Source: Butyricicoccus_A sp963601915 (lineage in GTDB: Bacteria > Bacillota > Clostridia > Oscillospirales > Butyricicoccaceae). From it: a stretch of DNA of 64,000 nucleotides. The stretch covers positions 1-64,000 of the forward strand of contig CAVCGL010000010.1 of assembly GCA_963601915.1 (NCBI GenBank). Reading direction: 5' to 3'. The first letter of the stretch is position 1; each line of letters begins with the position of its first letter. This document shows positions 42,472 through 50,272 of this stretch, piece after piece. The position numbers were made by a program, and so were the translations under genes. The notes beneath the pieces were generated by a model. It saw only the letters and a list, made by a program, of their open reading frames with translations, was not told the origin of the DNA and made no database searches.

Positions 42472-43177
42472 GAACAGTGAGTTTGGCAGCGTCCGTATCA
42501 TCGAGGATGAAGGGAGGCTGCTTTTTTGCGGGGCGGATGTGGCCTTTGCCCTGGGCTATAAGAACGCAAGCAAGGCATTGAGCGACCACTGCAAGGGGGT
42601 AACGAAACGTTATACCCTTACGGCGGGAGGGCGGCAAAGCCTTTCCTTCATCACGGAGGGCGACGTGTACCGCCTGATCGTCCACAGCCGCCTCCCCGGT
42701 GCGGAGCGGTTTGAAAAATGGGTGTTTGAGGAAGTGCTCCCCGCCATCCGAAGAACCGGGGGCTACATGACTTCCTCCCTCCTGGAGCAGGCGAAGGCAG
42801 ACCCGGACGTCCTCCTGCGGTTCGCGGGGGAGCTCCTGGCGGAGCATGAAAAAAATGAGCGCCTTTCCCATGAGGTATCTTCCCTCCGTCCGAAAGCGGA
42901 TTATTACGATACCTTTATCCATCCCGGCGACTGTACCAACCTCCGGGCCACGGCGAAGGAGCTTGGGATCGGGGAGCGGGCCTTCTGCCGGTTCCTGATG
43001 GACGCGGGATTTCTGTACCGCTGCCCGGCCGGGTACCTGCTCCCCTACGCGAAGCCCTCCAACAAGGGGCTGTTTAAGGTAAAGGATTTTGTGGCGGAGA
43101 ACGGCCACTTCGGGCAGCAGACCGTCATCACGCCCCAGGGCAAGGCGCTGCTGCGTATGCTTCTGCATGAAAACTGA
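42443..43177 (+). CDS. Phage-type antirepressor (BRO-N plus KilA-C domains)
   Basis: A 244-aa protein. The N-terminal BRO-N domain (FKNSEFGSVRIIEDEGRLLF, ADVAFALGYKNASKALSDHC, FITEGDVYRLIVHSRLP, FEEVLPAIRRTGGY) is followed by a C-terminal ANT/KilA-C domain (RATAKELGIGERAFCRFLMD, VITPQGKALLRMLL). In phages such proteins lift repression of lytic genes; in ICEs they may antagonise the repressor that keeps transfer genes silent. The start at 42443 follows AGGAGGTTACG. Occurs regularly between VirB4 and the methyltransferase in related elements, as far as I recall. Confidence 0.88.
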   Translation: MEYLKATAFKNSEFGSVRIIEDEGRLLFCGADVAFALGYKNASKALSDHCKGVTKRYTLTAGGRQSLSFITEGDVYRLIVHSRLPGAERFEKWVFEEVLPAIRRTGGYMTSSLLEQAKADPDVLLRFAGELLAEHEKNERLSHEVSSLRPKADYYDTFIHPGDCTNLRATAKELGIGERAFCRFLMDAGFLYRCPAGYLLPYAKPSNKGLFKVKDFVAENGHFGQQTVITPQGKALLRMLLHEN

Positions 43178-43192
43178 AAGGAGATTCTGATT

Positions 43193-43708
43193 ATGAGCAA
43201 AGACAAGATTTACCGGATGGACCAGGCCCCGGAGGATACCGGGGAGGATTTTGAGGCGGCCGCTTTTACGGCGCTGTTGGAGGATATGGCGGGGAAAGCC
43301 CGTTTCCTTGCGGAAACGCTGGATATCCTGGCGGGGATTGCGGAGGATGATCCCGATTGCGGGGAGGATTTCATGTGTACCCCGGAGGACGATATGGAGA
43401 CCGATATGGAGCCGGAAACGGATATCTTCCTGATCCCCGGCGGCGCCTTTCGTCTGCTGGTGGGCGACCTGTATGACCTGTACGTCCGGCACTTCTCCCT
43501 GGAGCGGAGGCTGGCGGGGGCGGCGACGGAAAAGGAGTTCCGAAAAATCCAGAAGAACGCCTCCGGGTATGAGCGGCTGGCGAAGCGCCTCTGCCGCCGG
43601 TGGGGGCTCCCGAAGGACGGGGAGGAACCCTGGGCCTATGACACGCTGGAAGAAAGCCTCCGAAAAAATATCCTGACCCCGGCGTATCCGGCGGGCAGCC
43701 ATGAGTGA
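43193..43708 (+). CDS. Acidic ICE protein of unknown function
   Basis: Unrecognised 171-aa soluble protein, strongly acidic in the first half (AEDDPDCGEDFMCTPEDDME and on) and basic in the second (LERRLAGAATEKEFRKIQKN, LAKRLCRRWGLPKDGE). It starts after AAAGGAG. It overlaps the methyltransferase start by 8 bases. Such acidic N-termini occur in DNA mimics and anti-restriction proteins, but nothing here establishes that. Confidence 0.65.
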   Translation: MSKDKIYRMDQAPEDTGEDFEAAAFTALLEDMAGKARFLAETLDILAGIAEDDPDCGEDFMCTPEDDMETDMEPETDIFLIPGGAFRLLVGDLYDLYVRHFSLERRLAGAATEKEFRKIQKNASGYERLAKRLCRRWGLPKDGEEPWAYDTLEESLRKNILTPAYPAGSHE

Positions 43709-44723
43709 GCTGACCCATGTGAGCCTGTTCTCCGGCATTGGCGGCCTGGACCTGGCGGCGGAGGCGGCCGGGTTCAGGACCGTCTGCCAGTGCGAATGGG
43801 CCGACTATCCCTATTCCGTCCTGGAAAAGCACTGGCCGGACGTGCCGAGGTTCCGGGACATTACCACATTCAATAAGGAGGCGTTTTTTGAAAAGACAGG
43901 ACTTGAAACCGTCACCGTCATCTCCGGGGGCTTCCCCTGCCAGCCCTTCTCCACCGCAGGAAGAAGGAAAGGCTTTGCGGATGAACGCTACTTATGGCCG
44001 GAGATGTGCAGAATTATTGCCGAGCTGCGGCCCCGTTGGGTGCTTGGGGAAAATGTTGCTGGCTTCATCAATATGGGGCTCGACAAAACGATCTTTGACC
44101 TGGCAAAAGCGGGATACGCTGTTCTCCCATTCGTATTTCCGGCTTGCGGCGTCGGCGCATGGCATGAGCGCCAGCGAACTTTTATCGTCGCGGCTGATGT
44201 TTCCCACGCCCCTTGCCTCCGACAACAACACCGCCAGGGACGCGGCAAGCCTGGATGTGTACCTGTCGGACAATGGGATTTTCCGAAAAAGGAACAAAAA
44301 CGGGGCGGTCTGGAGCCTCAGCCTGTCGGCGGCGGTGTTCTACCTGACGCCAGTTGCGTCGGACGGGTTCCGCTCGACATTGAAGCCCTCAGCCTACGCC
44401 CCGGAGAAGAAGGACCGGAACTTATCCGCCCAGGTGATCTTCCAGGAGAAGCCGGAGCTGGACACGATGGCGCTCAACCCGGACTGGGTGGAATGGCTCA
44501 TGGGATTCCCGAAGGGATGGACGGACGTATCCTCTGGCGGCGGGAGCCCGACGGGGTCCCCCGCATGACAGAGCGGATGGACGGGCGGGCCCTGCGGCTG
44601 AAAACTTTGGGGAACGCGGTCTGCCCTCCCCAGGCATACCCCATCTTCCGCTATATCTCCATGATCGAAACGGGGGCCTGCTATGATATCTGCCCCTATG
44701 GGAAGGACGGTGAAGCAACATGA
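43701..44723 (+). CDS. C5 cytosine DNA methyltransferase with disturbed reading frame
   Basis: The start shows the C5-methyltransferase motifs in one frame: SLFSGIGGLDLAAEAAGF (motif I), SGGFPCQPFSTAGRRKGF with catalytic Cys (motif IV), GENVAGF (motif VI) and ERQRTFIV (motif VIII). The last motif, LRLKTLGNAVCPPQAYPIF (motif X), is in the same frame near the end. The stretch between about 44,200 and 44,568, however, has good coding character and family-like sequence (MFPTPLASDNNTARD, ALNPDWVEWLMGFPKGWTD) in the +1 frame. The open frame therefore probably contains two compensating frameshifts, or both frames are used. A 340-aa product is still encoded, with a doubtful target-recognition region. 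The modified site cannot be inferred. Its last 4 bases overlap the C40 peptidase gene. Confidence 0.75.
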   Translation: MSELTHVSLFSGIGGLDLAAEAAGFRTVCQCEWADYPYSVLEKHWPDVPRFRDITTFNKEAFFEKTGLETVTVISGGFPCQPFSTAGRRKGFADERYLWPEMCRIIAELRPRWVLGENVAGFINMGLDKTIFDLAKAGYAVLPFVFPACGVGAWHERQRTFIVAADVSHAPCLRQQHRQGRGKPGCVPVGQWDFPKKEQKRGGLEPQPVGGGVLPDASCVGRVPLDIEALSLRPGEEGPELIRPGDLPGEAGAGHDGAQPGLGGMAHGIPEGMDGRILWRREPDGVPRMTERMDGRALRLKTLGNAVCPPQAYPIFRYISMIETGACYDICPYGKDGEAT

Positions 44724-46729
44724 AGGAAGTAAAAGCAACTGAAAAGGTCACGCAGAAAATGACCCGTGACGGCGCGGTGTCGGAAAACCTTGCCACGGGC
44801 GAGGTGACGAATATCAGTGGGCGGGAGGCGGAAGCCGGCCTCTCCGCTGGCCGGGAGCCGGTGGATATGGCGGAGGCCGCGGCGGAGCGTGCGGCAGACG
44901 CGCATGGGCGGCGCAAGGCGAAGCAGGCGGCCAGATCGGAGGCGGAAACGGTCCGGGAAGGATCGGCGGCCAGGGGGCGCCCTTCCTCCCGGCTGCAATT
45001 CACCGACGAGGAACGGGCTGCCCCGGATTTGCGGAAAGCGATCCGGCGGTCTGATAAGGCGGCGGATAAGCTGGACGCGGCGAAGGAGGCCATCCCCACA
45101 AGGAAGGTATTAAAAACAGAGCGCGTCTTTGATGAAGCTGCCGGGAAAGGCAGGACCCGCCTCCGCTTTGAGGAAGTGGAGAAGAAACCAAACGGCCACC
45201 TGCGGCACAATCCTCTTTCCCGTCCGGTCCAGGAGCTACGGGCCGCCGCACATGGGGAGGTCCGCAAGGCGGAGCATGAAAATGTGGGCGTGGAGGCCGG
45301 GCACAAAGGCGAGGAACTGATGGAGCGTGGAGCCGCCCATACCGCAGGACGGATTCGGGAGGGTATCCGCGAGCACCGCTTGAAGCCCTGGCGGGATGCG
45401 GCGAGGGCGGAAAAGGCCGCCATGAAAGCAAACGCCGATTTCCGCTATCAGAAAGCCCTCCATGACGACCCGGCCCTGGCCGCCTCCAACCTGGTCTCCC
45501 GGTATTTGCAGAAGAAGCGTATCCAGAGGAATTACGCGAAGGAGGTCCGGCAGGCGGAGAAAACGGCAAAGAATACGGCGGCCGCCACAAAGAGCGCGGC
45601 GCAGAAAGCGAAGGACGCCTTCAAGGAAACCTTTGTTTATATCAAGCACCATAGCCGGGCGGTCCTGCTCATTATCGGGATCGGCGCCTGCGTGGGCCTC
45701 CTGTTCGGTGGGATGTCCTCCTGCTCCATCCTGGGCGGCTCCGGGGTGAGCGGGGTATTTATGACCTCCTATCTCTCCGAGGACGCAGACATGCTGGCGG
45801 CGGAGGCGGCCTACGCGGATTTGGAGGCGGAGCTTCAAGACGAGCTGGACAACTACGAATCGTATCATCCCGACTACGATGAATACCGCTTCGATCTGGA
45901 CGAGATCGGCCATGACCCCTATGTGCTGATCTCCATCCTGTCGGCCTTCCATGAGGGCGTGTTTACTATCAGCGAGGTCCAGGGCGAATTGCAGGAGCTT
46001 TTTGACCGGCAGTACACGCTCACCCAGACCGTGACCGTGGAGGTGCGCTACCGGACGGAAACGCGGATCGGCACCCGGACCGTGACAGACCCGGACACCG
46101 GGGAGACCTCCACCGAGGAATACGAGTATGAGGTAGAGGTGCCCTATGATTATTACATCTGCACCGTGACCCTGGAGAATTTCGACCTTTCCCATCTGCC
46201 GGTTTACCTGATGGACGAGGAACAGCTTTCCCTGTATGCGGCCTACATGAGCACCCTGGGGAACCGGCCGGACCTGTTCGGTGGCGGGGAATATCCCAAC
46301 GCCTCCACCTTGCAGGAACCCACCTATTACGATATCCCCCCGGAGGCCCTGGAGGATGAAACCTTTGCGGCCATGATCGCCGAAGCGGAGAAATTCTTAG
46401 GTTATCCGTATGTGTGGGGCGGATCGTCCCCTTCCACTTCCTTTGACTGTTCCGGGTTCGTGTCCTGGGTCATCAATCATTCGGGATGGAACGTGGGCCG
46501 CCTGGGAGCCCAGGGGCTTTACAACATCTGCACCCCGGTATCCAGTTCCCAGGCGAAGCCCGGCGACCTGATTTTCTTTGTAGGGACCTACGACACGGCG
46601 GGCGTCTCCCATGTGGGTATCTATGTGGGCGGCGGAATGATGATCCACTGTGGATCGCCGATTTCCTACACAAGTATCAATACAAGTTACTGGCAGGCTC
46701 ATTACTTTAGTTTTGGCCGTTTACCATGA
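44720..46729 (+). CDS. NlpC/P60 (C40) cell-wall hydrolase of the conjugation apparatus
   Basis: A 669-aa VirB1-like hydrolase that opens peptidoglycan for the mating channel. Residues 1-310 are a charged, alanine-rich cytoplasmic region. One membrane helix follows (AVLLIIGIGACVGLLFGGM, near 315-335), then an extracellular linker and a C-terminal NlpC/P60 domain with catalytic Cys in STSFDCSGFVSW (near 575) and His in SHVGIYVGGGMMIHC (near 630). The YVWGGSSP motif precedes the cysteine as usual. It matches large CD1108-type proteins of C. difficile CTns. It overlaps the methyltransferase by 4 bases. Confidence 0.9.
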   Translation: MKEVKATEKVTQKMTRDGAVSENLATGEVTNISGREAEAGLSAGREPVDMAEAAAERAADAHGRRKAKQAARSEAETVREGSAARGRPSSRLQFTDEERAAPDLRKAIRRSDKAADKLDAAKEAIPTRKVLKTERVFDEAAGKGRTRLRFEEVEKKPNGHLRHNPLSRPVQELRAAAHGEVRKAEHENVGVEAGHKGEELMERGAAHTAGRIREGIREHRLKPWRDAARAEKAAMKANADFRYQKALHDDPALAASNLVSRYLQKKRIQRNYAKEVRQAEKTAKNTAAATKSAAQKAKDAFKETFVYIKHHSRAVLLIIGIGACVGLLFGGMSSCSILGGSGVSGVFMTSYLSEDADMLAAEAAYADLEAELQDELDNYESYHPDYDEYRFDLDEIGHDPYVLISILSAFHEGVFTISEVQGELQELFDRQYTLTQTVTVEVRYRTETRIGTRTVTDPDTGETSTEEYEYEVEVPYDYYICTVTLENFDLSHLPVYLMDEEQLSLYAAYMSTLGNRPDLFGGGEYPNASTLQEPTYYDIPPEALEDETFAAMIAEAEKFLGYPYVWGGSSPSTSFDCSGFVSWVINHSGWNVGRLGAQGLYNICTPVSSSQAKPGDLIFFVGTYDTAGVSHVGIYVGGGMMIHCGSPISYTSINTSYWQAHYFSFGRLP

Positions 46730-46772
46730 GGGAGCGGCAGCACATTTATAACCGGAAAGGAGTTTTTAGCAC

Positions 46773-47048
46773 ATGGCAACTGTTGAAAAAATCCGCAATG
46801 ATATTGCGAAAACGAAGGACAAGATCGCCGAGCAGCAGAAAAAGCTGCGAGCATTGGAGGCGCAGCTCGCGGAGGAAGAAAACCTGGAGATCGTCCGCAT
46901 GGTAAAGGCCGTGAAGATGGATAACCGGGAGCTGACCGCCTTCCTGAAGGCCTACGCAAGCGGCCTTATCACGCTGCCGGAGGATATGCTGGCGGAGGCC
47001 GGCGGCGCGGACAACAACGAAACGGAGGAACAGGAATATGAGGAATAA
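46773..47048 (+). CDS. DUF4315-family small coiled-coil protein
   Basis: A 91-aa protein: an N-terminal coiled coil (VEKIRNDIAKTKDKIAEQQK, KLRALEAQLAEEE) followed by the family pattern VRMVKAVKMDNRELTAFLKA and an acidic end. DUF4315 occurs in Tn1549-type ICEs between the hydrolase and the DUF4366 protein. Function unknown. It starts after AAAGGAG and overlaps the next gene by 11 bases. Confidence 0.85.
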   Translation: MATVEKIRNDIAKTKDKIAEQQKKLRALEAQLAEEENLEIVRMVKAVKMDNRELTAFLKAYASGLITLPEDMLAEAGGADNNETEEQEYEE

Positions 47049-48180
47049 GATGCTTTCGCGGCTCATGGCCGCATTTCTGGCGGCGGCGCTGTGCGTCCCC
47101 GCTTTTTCCATCCCCGCCCTTGCCTATGGCGGCGGGGACAGTGAGGACCAGACCGTGGAGGTCACGGGCGGACTGGAACCGGAGGAAACCGCTTCGGAGG
47201 ATACGAACGAGGCAGAGGGTGACACCTCTTTGACAGATGGGGATATCGCTTCCCTGCTGTCTGCCCTGTCCGGCTTCCAGGTGAGCGTGACGGAGGACGG
47301 TATCCAGGTCAGCGGCGGTGAGGATGGGACCGGAAAGACCGGGACTGTGACGACGAATGGCGGGAACCTGAACGTCCGCACCGGGGCGGGGCTTGACAAT
47401 GACGCCTTCACACAATTACCCAACGGGGCCACCGTGGAGGTCATCGGGGAGGATGGAGACTGGATTCAGATACTCCTGCCGGAGCGCGTGGGCTATGTCC
47501 ATTCGGACTACCTGACCGTTTCTGACGGCGGATCGGAGGCTGGCGGGGACAGCTTCTCCCTCTCTTTGGGTGAGGACGAGATCGCCTCCCTGCTGGAGCT
47601 GTTCACGGGCGGGACGGGTTCTGCCCTGACCCCGGACGGGAACCTGACGCTCCTTGACGATATCGGCAGCACAACCGCCTCCGGCAAGCAGTTCATCACC
47701 GTGGAGACCAAAAACGGGAATGTCTTTTACCTTATCATCGACCGGGACGACGAGGGCGAGGAAACGGTACACTTTCTGAACCAGGTGGATGAAGCCGACC
47801 TCCTGGCGCTCATGGATGAAGAAGGGACGGCGGAGGCGGCCATCGTCTGCACCTGTACGGAGAAATGCGCGGCGGGATCCGTCAACACTTCCTGCCCGGT
47901 CTGCGCCTCCAACATGACGGAGTGTACGGGCAAGGAGGCCGCCGCCGAGGAAATGGAGCCCACCGGCGAGCCGGAGGAAACCGCGGAGGAAACAAAGGGC
48001 GGCATGGGCGCGCTCCTGGCGGTGCTCCTGCTTTTGGGAGCCGGGGGCGGCGCGGCGGCCTATTTCCTGGTGCTGAAACCGAAGCAGGGGAAGAAGGTGC
48101 CCTCTGACCTGGACGATCTGGATTTGGAGGACGAGGAAGAATTTCTGAATGAAGATGAAGAAACGGAGGAAACCGAATGA
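47038..48180 (+). CDS. Exported DUF4366 protein with SH3b-like domain and C-terminal anchor
   Basis: A 380-aa surface protein. It has a signal peptide (AAFLAAALCVPAFSIPALAY), an acidic spacer, an SH3b-like domain (GNLNVRTGAGLDNDAF, VEVIGEDGDWIQILLPERVG, YVHSDYLTV; about residues 105-165), the DUF4366 core (SGKQFITVETKNGNVFYLII, EETVHFLNQVDEADLLALMD), a cysteine-rich segment (CTCTEKCAAGSVNTSCPVCA, about 265-290) and a C-terminal membrane helix (GALLAVLLLLGAGGGAAAYF) with an acidic cytoplasmic tail. The SH3b-like domain suggests cell-wall binding at the mating junction. It overlaps topB by 4 bases. Confidence 0.85.
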   Translation: MRNKMLSRLMAAFLAAALCVPAFSIPALAYGGGDSEDQTVEVTGGLEPEETASEDTNEAEGDTSLTDGDIASLLSALSGFQVSVTEDGIQVSGGEDGTGKTGTVTTNGGNLNVRTGAGLDNDAFTQLPNGATVEVIGEDGDWIQILLPERVGYVHSDYLTVSDGGSEAGGDSFSLSLGEDEIASLLELFTGGTGSALTPDGNLTLLDDIGSTTASGKQFITVETKNGNVFYLIIDRDDEGEETVHFLNQVDEADLLALMDEEGTAEAAIVCTCTEKCAAGSVNTSCPVCASNMTECTGKEAAAEEMEPTGEPEETAEETKGGMGALLAVLLLLGAGGGAAAYFLVLKPKQGKKVPSDLDDLDLEDEEEFLNEDEETEETE

Positions 48181-50258
48181 AGTTAGTGATCTGTGAGAAA
48201 CCGAGTGTTGGAAAATCCATCGCGTCGGCCCTGGGTGTAACATCCAGGGCCGATGGCTTTTATGAGGGGAATGGCCTGATCGTGTCCTGGTGCGTGGGGC
48301 ACCTGGTATCCCCGATGGACGCGGCGGGGTATGACGAGCGTTTCAAAAAGTGGCGCTATGACGACCTCCCCATCCTCCCGGAGCCCTTCCGCTATGTGCT
48401 TGCACCCGGCAAGGAGGATGTGTTCCAGAACGTGAAGCGCCTTATGGAGCGGGAGGATGTGACCGAGATCGTCAATGCCTGTGACGCGGGGCGGGAAGGC
48501 GAGCTGATCTTCCGGCTGGTGTATGAGATGGCGGGCTGTAAAAAGCCGGTCCTCCGCCTCTGGATTTCCTCGATGGAGGACATGGCGATCCGGGAGGGCT
48601 TTTCCGACCTGCGCCCCGGCGCCGACTATGACTCCCTCTATCAGTCTGCCTTGTGCCGCCAGAAAGCGGACTGGCTGGTGGGGATCAATGCCACAAGGCT
48701 TTTCTCCGTCCTCTACCACCGGACCCTGAACGTGGGGCGGGTGCAGACGCCCACCCTGGCAATGTTGGCGGAGCGGGACGCGAAGATCGGCGGCTTCCAG
48801 AAGGAGAAATACCATCATGTGCAGCTGAAGGTGGGCGGGGCCGAGGCGGTGTCGGAGAAGATCACCGACCAGGCGGAGGCGGAACGTGTCAAAGATTCCT
48901 GCGCCGGTGCGTCTACTATCTGTACCTCCGTGGTCCGGGAGCAGAAAAAGGAGCAGCCCCCGAAGCTCTATGACCTGACGACCTTACAGCGGGAGGCGAA
49001 CCGGATGTTCGGCTACACGGCGAAGCAGACCCTGGACTACGCCCAGAGCCTCTATGAAAAGAAGCTGCTGACCTATCCCCGGACGGACAGCCGGTATCTC
49101 ACCGCTGATATGGCGGAAACGGCCTCCTGTGTGATCCACATGGCGGCGAAGGTGCCGCCCTTTGACGGGTGCGCCAGCTTCTTCCCACTGGTGGAGGTTC
49201 TTGTTTCTGACAAGGACGTGTCCGACCATCACGCCATTATCCCCACGATGGAGACCGAAAAGGCGGATATCAAGGGGCTGCCCGTGGGGGAAAGAAACCT
49301 GTTCCTTCTGGTCTGCTGCAAGCTGCTGTGCGCGGCGGCGGAGCCCCATGTTTATGAAACGGTCACGGCCTCCTTCTCCTGCGGCGGCCATTCCTTCACG
49401 GCGAAGGGAAAGCACACGGTATCCGAGGGCTGGCGGGAGATCGACCGCATTTTCCGCTCCTTCCTGAAGGAGAAGCAGGCAGACGACGAAAGCGGTAGCC
49501 TTCCTAATTTTACGGAGGGGCAGGCCTTTGAGGGTGTGGAGGCCGTTATCACGGAGCATTTCACTTCCCCGCCGAAGCCCTACACGGAGGATACGCTTCT
49601 GGCCGCCATGGAGCGGGCCGGGGCGGAGGACATCCCCAACGAAGCGGAGCGGAAGGGCCTGGGGACCCCGGCGACCAGGGCGGCGGTCATTGAAAAGCTG
49701 GTGTCGGCCGGGTTCGTGGAGCGAAAAGGCAAGAGCCTGATCCCCACAAAAGCCGGTATCAACCTGGTATCCGTCCTGCCGGAGCCGCTGGCCTCCCCCA
49801 TGCTCACCGCGGAATGGGAGCAGCGCCTTCTTGCGGTGGCGAAGGGCGACGCCGATCCCGGCGCGTTCCTGGAGGATATCCGGGAAATGGTGACGGGGCT
49901 GGTAAAGGATTATTCTCAGGTGTCCGAGGAAGGGCAAAAGCTGTTCGCCCCGGAGAAGGAAGTGATCGGCACCTGTCCCCGCTGCGGCCAGCCGGTCTAT
50001 GAGGGAAAGAAAAACTTCTCCTGTTCCGACCGCTCCTGTGGGTTCGTCCTCTGGAAGAATGACCGCTTCTGGACCTCCCGGAAGAAGGAGCTGACAAAGA
50101 AGATGGCGGCCGACCTTCTGAAAAAGGGCCGTACCAATGTCAGAGGGATGTGGTCTGAAAAGAAGGGCACGACCTATGACGCGGCGGTGATCCTGGATGA
50201 CACGGGCGGAAAATATATCAATTTCAAGCTGGAATTTCCGAAACGGAAAAGCAGATAA
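48177..50258 (+). CDS. topB: DNA topoisomerase III
   Basis: Type IA topoisomerase (693 aa) that relaxes and decatenates DNA by a single-strand passage mechanism. The Toprim domain begins LVICEKPSVGKSIASALG, with the acidic NACDAGREGELIFRLVY metal site. The active tyrosine is in LLTYPRTDSRYLTADM, near residue 299. A short C-terminal zinc-ribbon-like segment (CPRCGQPVYEGKKNFSC) and a DUF-type tail follow. ICE-borne topoisomerases of this kind are standard in Tn1549-type elements and probably handle the transferred or replicated circle. The start overlaps the previous stop. Confidence 0.95.
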   Translation: MKLVICEKPSVGKSIASALGVTSRADGFYEGNGLIVSWCVGHLVSPMDAAGYDERFKKWRYDDLPILPEPFRYVLAPGKEDVFQNVKRLMEREDVTEIVNACDAGREGELIFRLVYEMAGCKKPVLRLWISSMEDMAIREGFSDLRPGADYDSLYQSALCRQKADWLVGINATRLFSVLYHRTLNVGRVQTPTLAMLAERDAKIGGFQKEKYHHVQLKVGGAEAVSEKITDQAEAERVKDSCAGASTICTSVVREQKKEQPPKLYDLTTLQREANRMFGYTAKQTLDYAQSLYEKKLLTYPRTDSRYLTADMAETASCVIHMAAKVPPFDGCASFFPLVEVLVSDKDVSDHHAIIPTMETEKADIKGLPVGERNLFLLVCCKLLCAAAEPHVYETVTASFSCGGHSFTAKGKHTVSEGWREIDRIFRSFLKEKQADDESGSLPNFTEGQAFEGVEAVITEHFTSPPKPYTEDTLLAAMERAGAEDIPNEAERKGLGTPATRAAVIEKLVSAGFVERKGKSLIPTKAGINLVSVLPEPLASPMLTAEWEQRLLAVAKGDADPGAFLEDIREMVTGLVKDYSQVSEEGQKLFAPEKEVIGTCPRCGQPVYEGKKNFSCSDRSCGFVLWKNDRFWTSRKKELTKKMAADLLKKGRTNVRGMWSEKKGTTYDAAVILDDTGGKYINFKLEFPKRKSR

Positions 50259-50272
50259 GGAGGTGCTGACCT

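Noticed and set aside
42443..43177. Prophage, suggested by the antirepressor gene
   Set aside because: All neighbours are conjugation genes in the standard Tn1549 order; the antirepressor belongs to the ICE.
43738..44568. 276-aa frame overlapping the methyltransferase as an independent gene
   Set aside because: Its first half is a shadow of the motif-bearing frame; only the middle third looks coding, so it is treated as a frameshift question, not a second gene.
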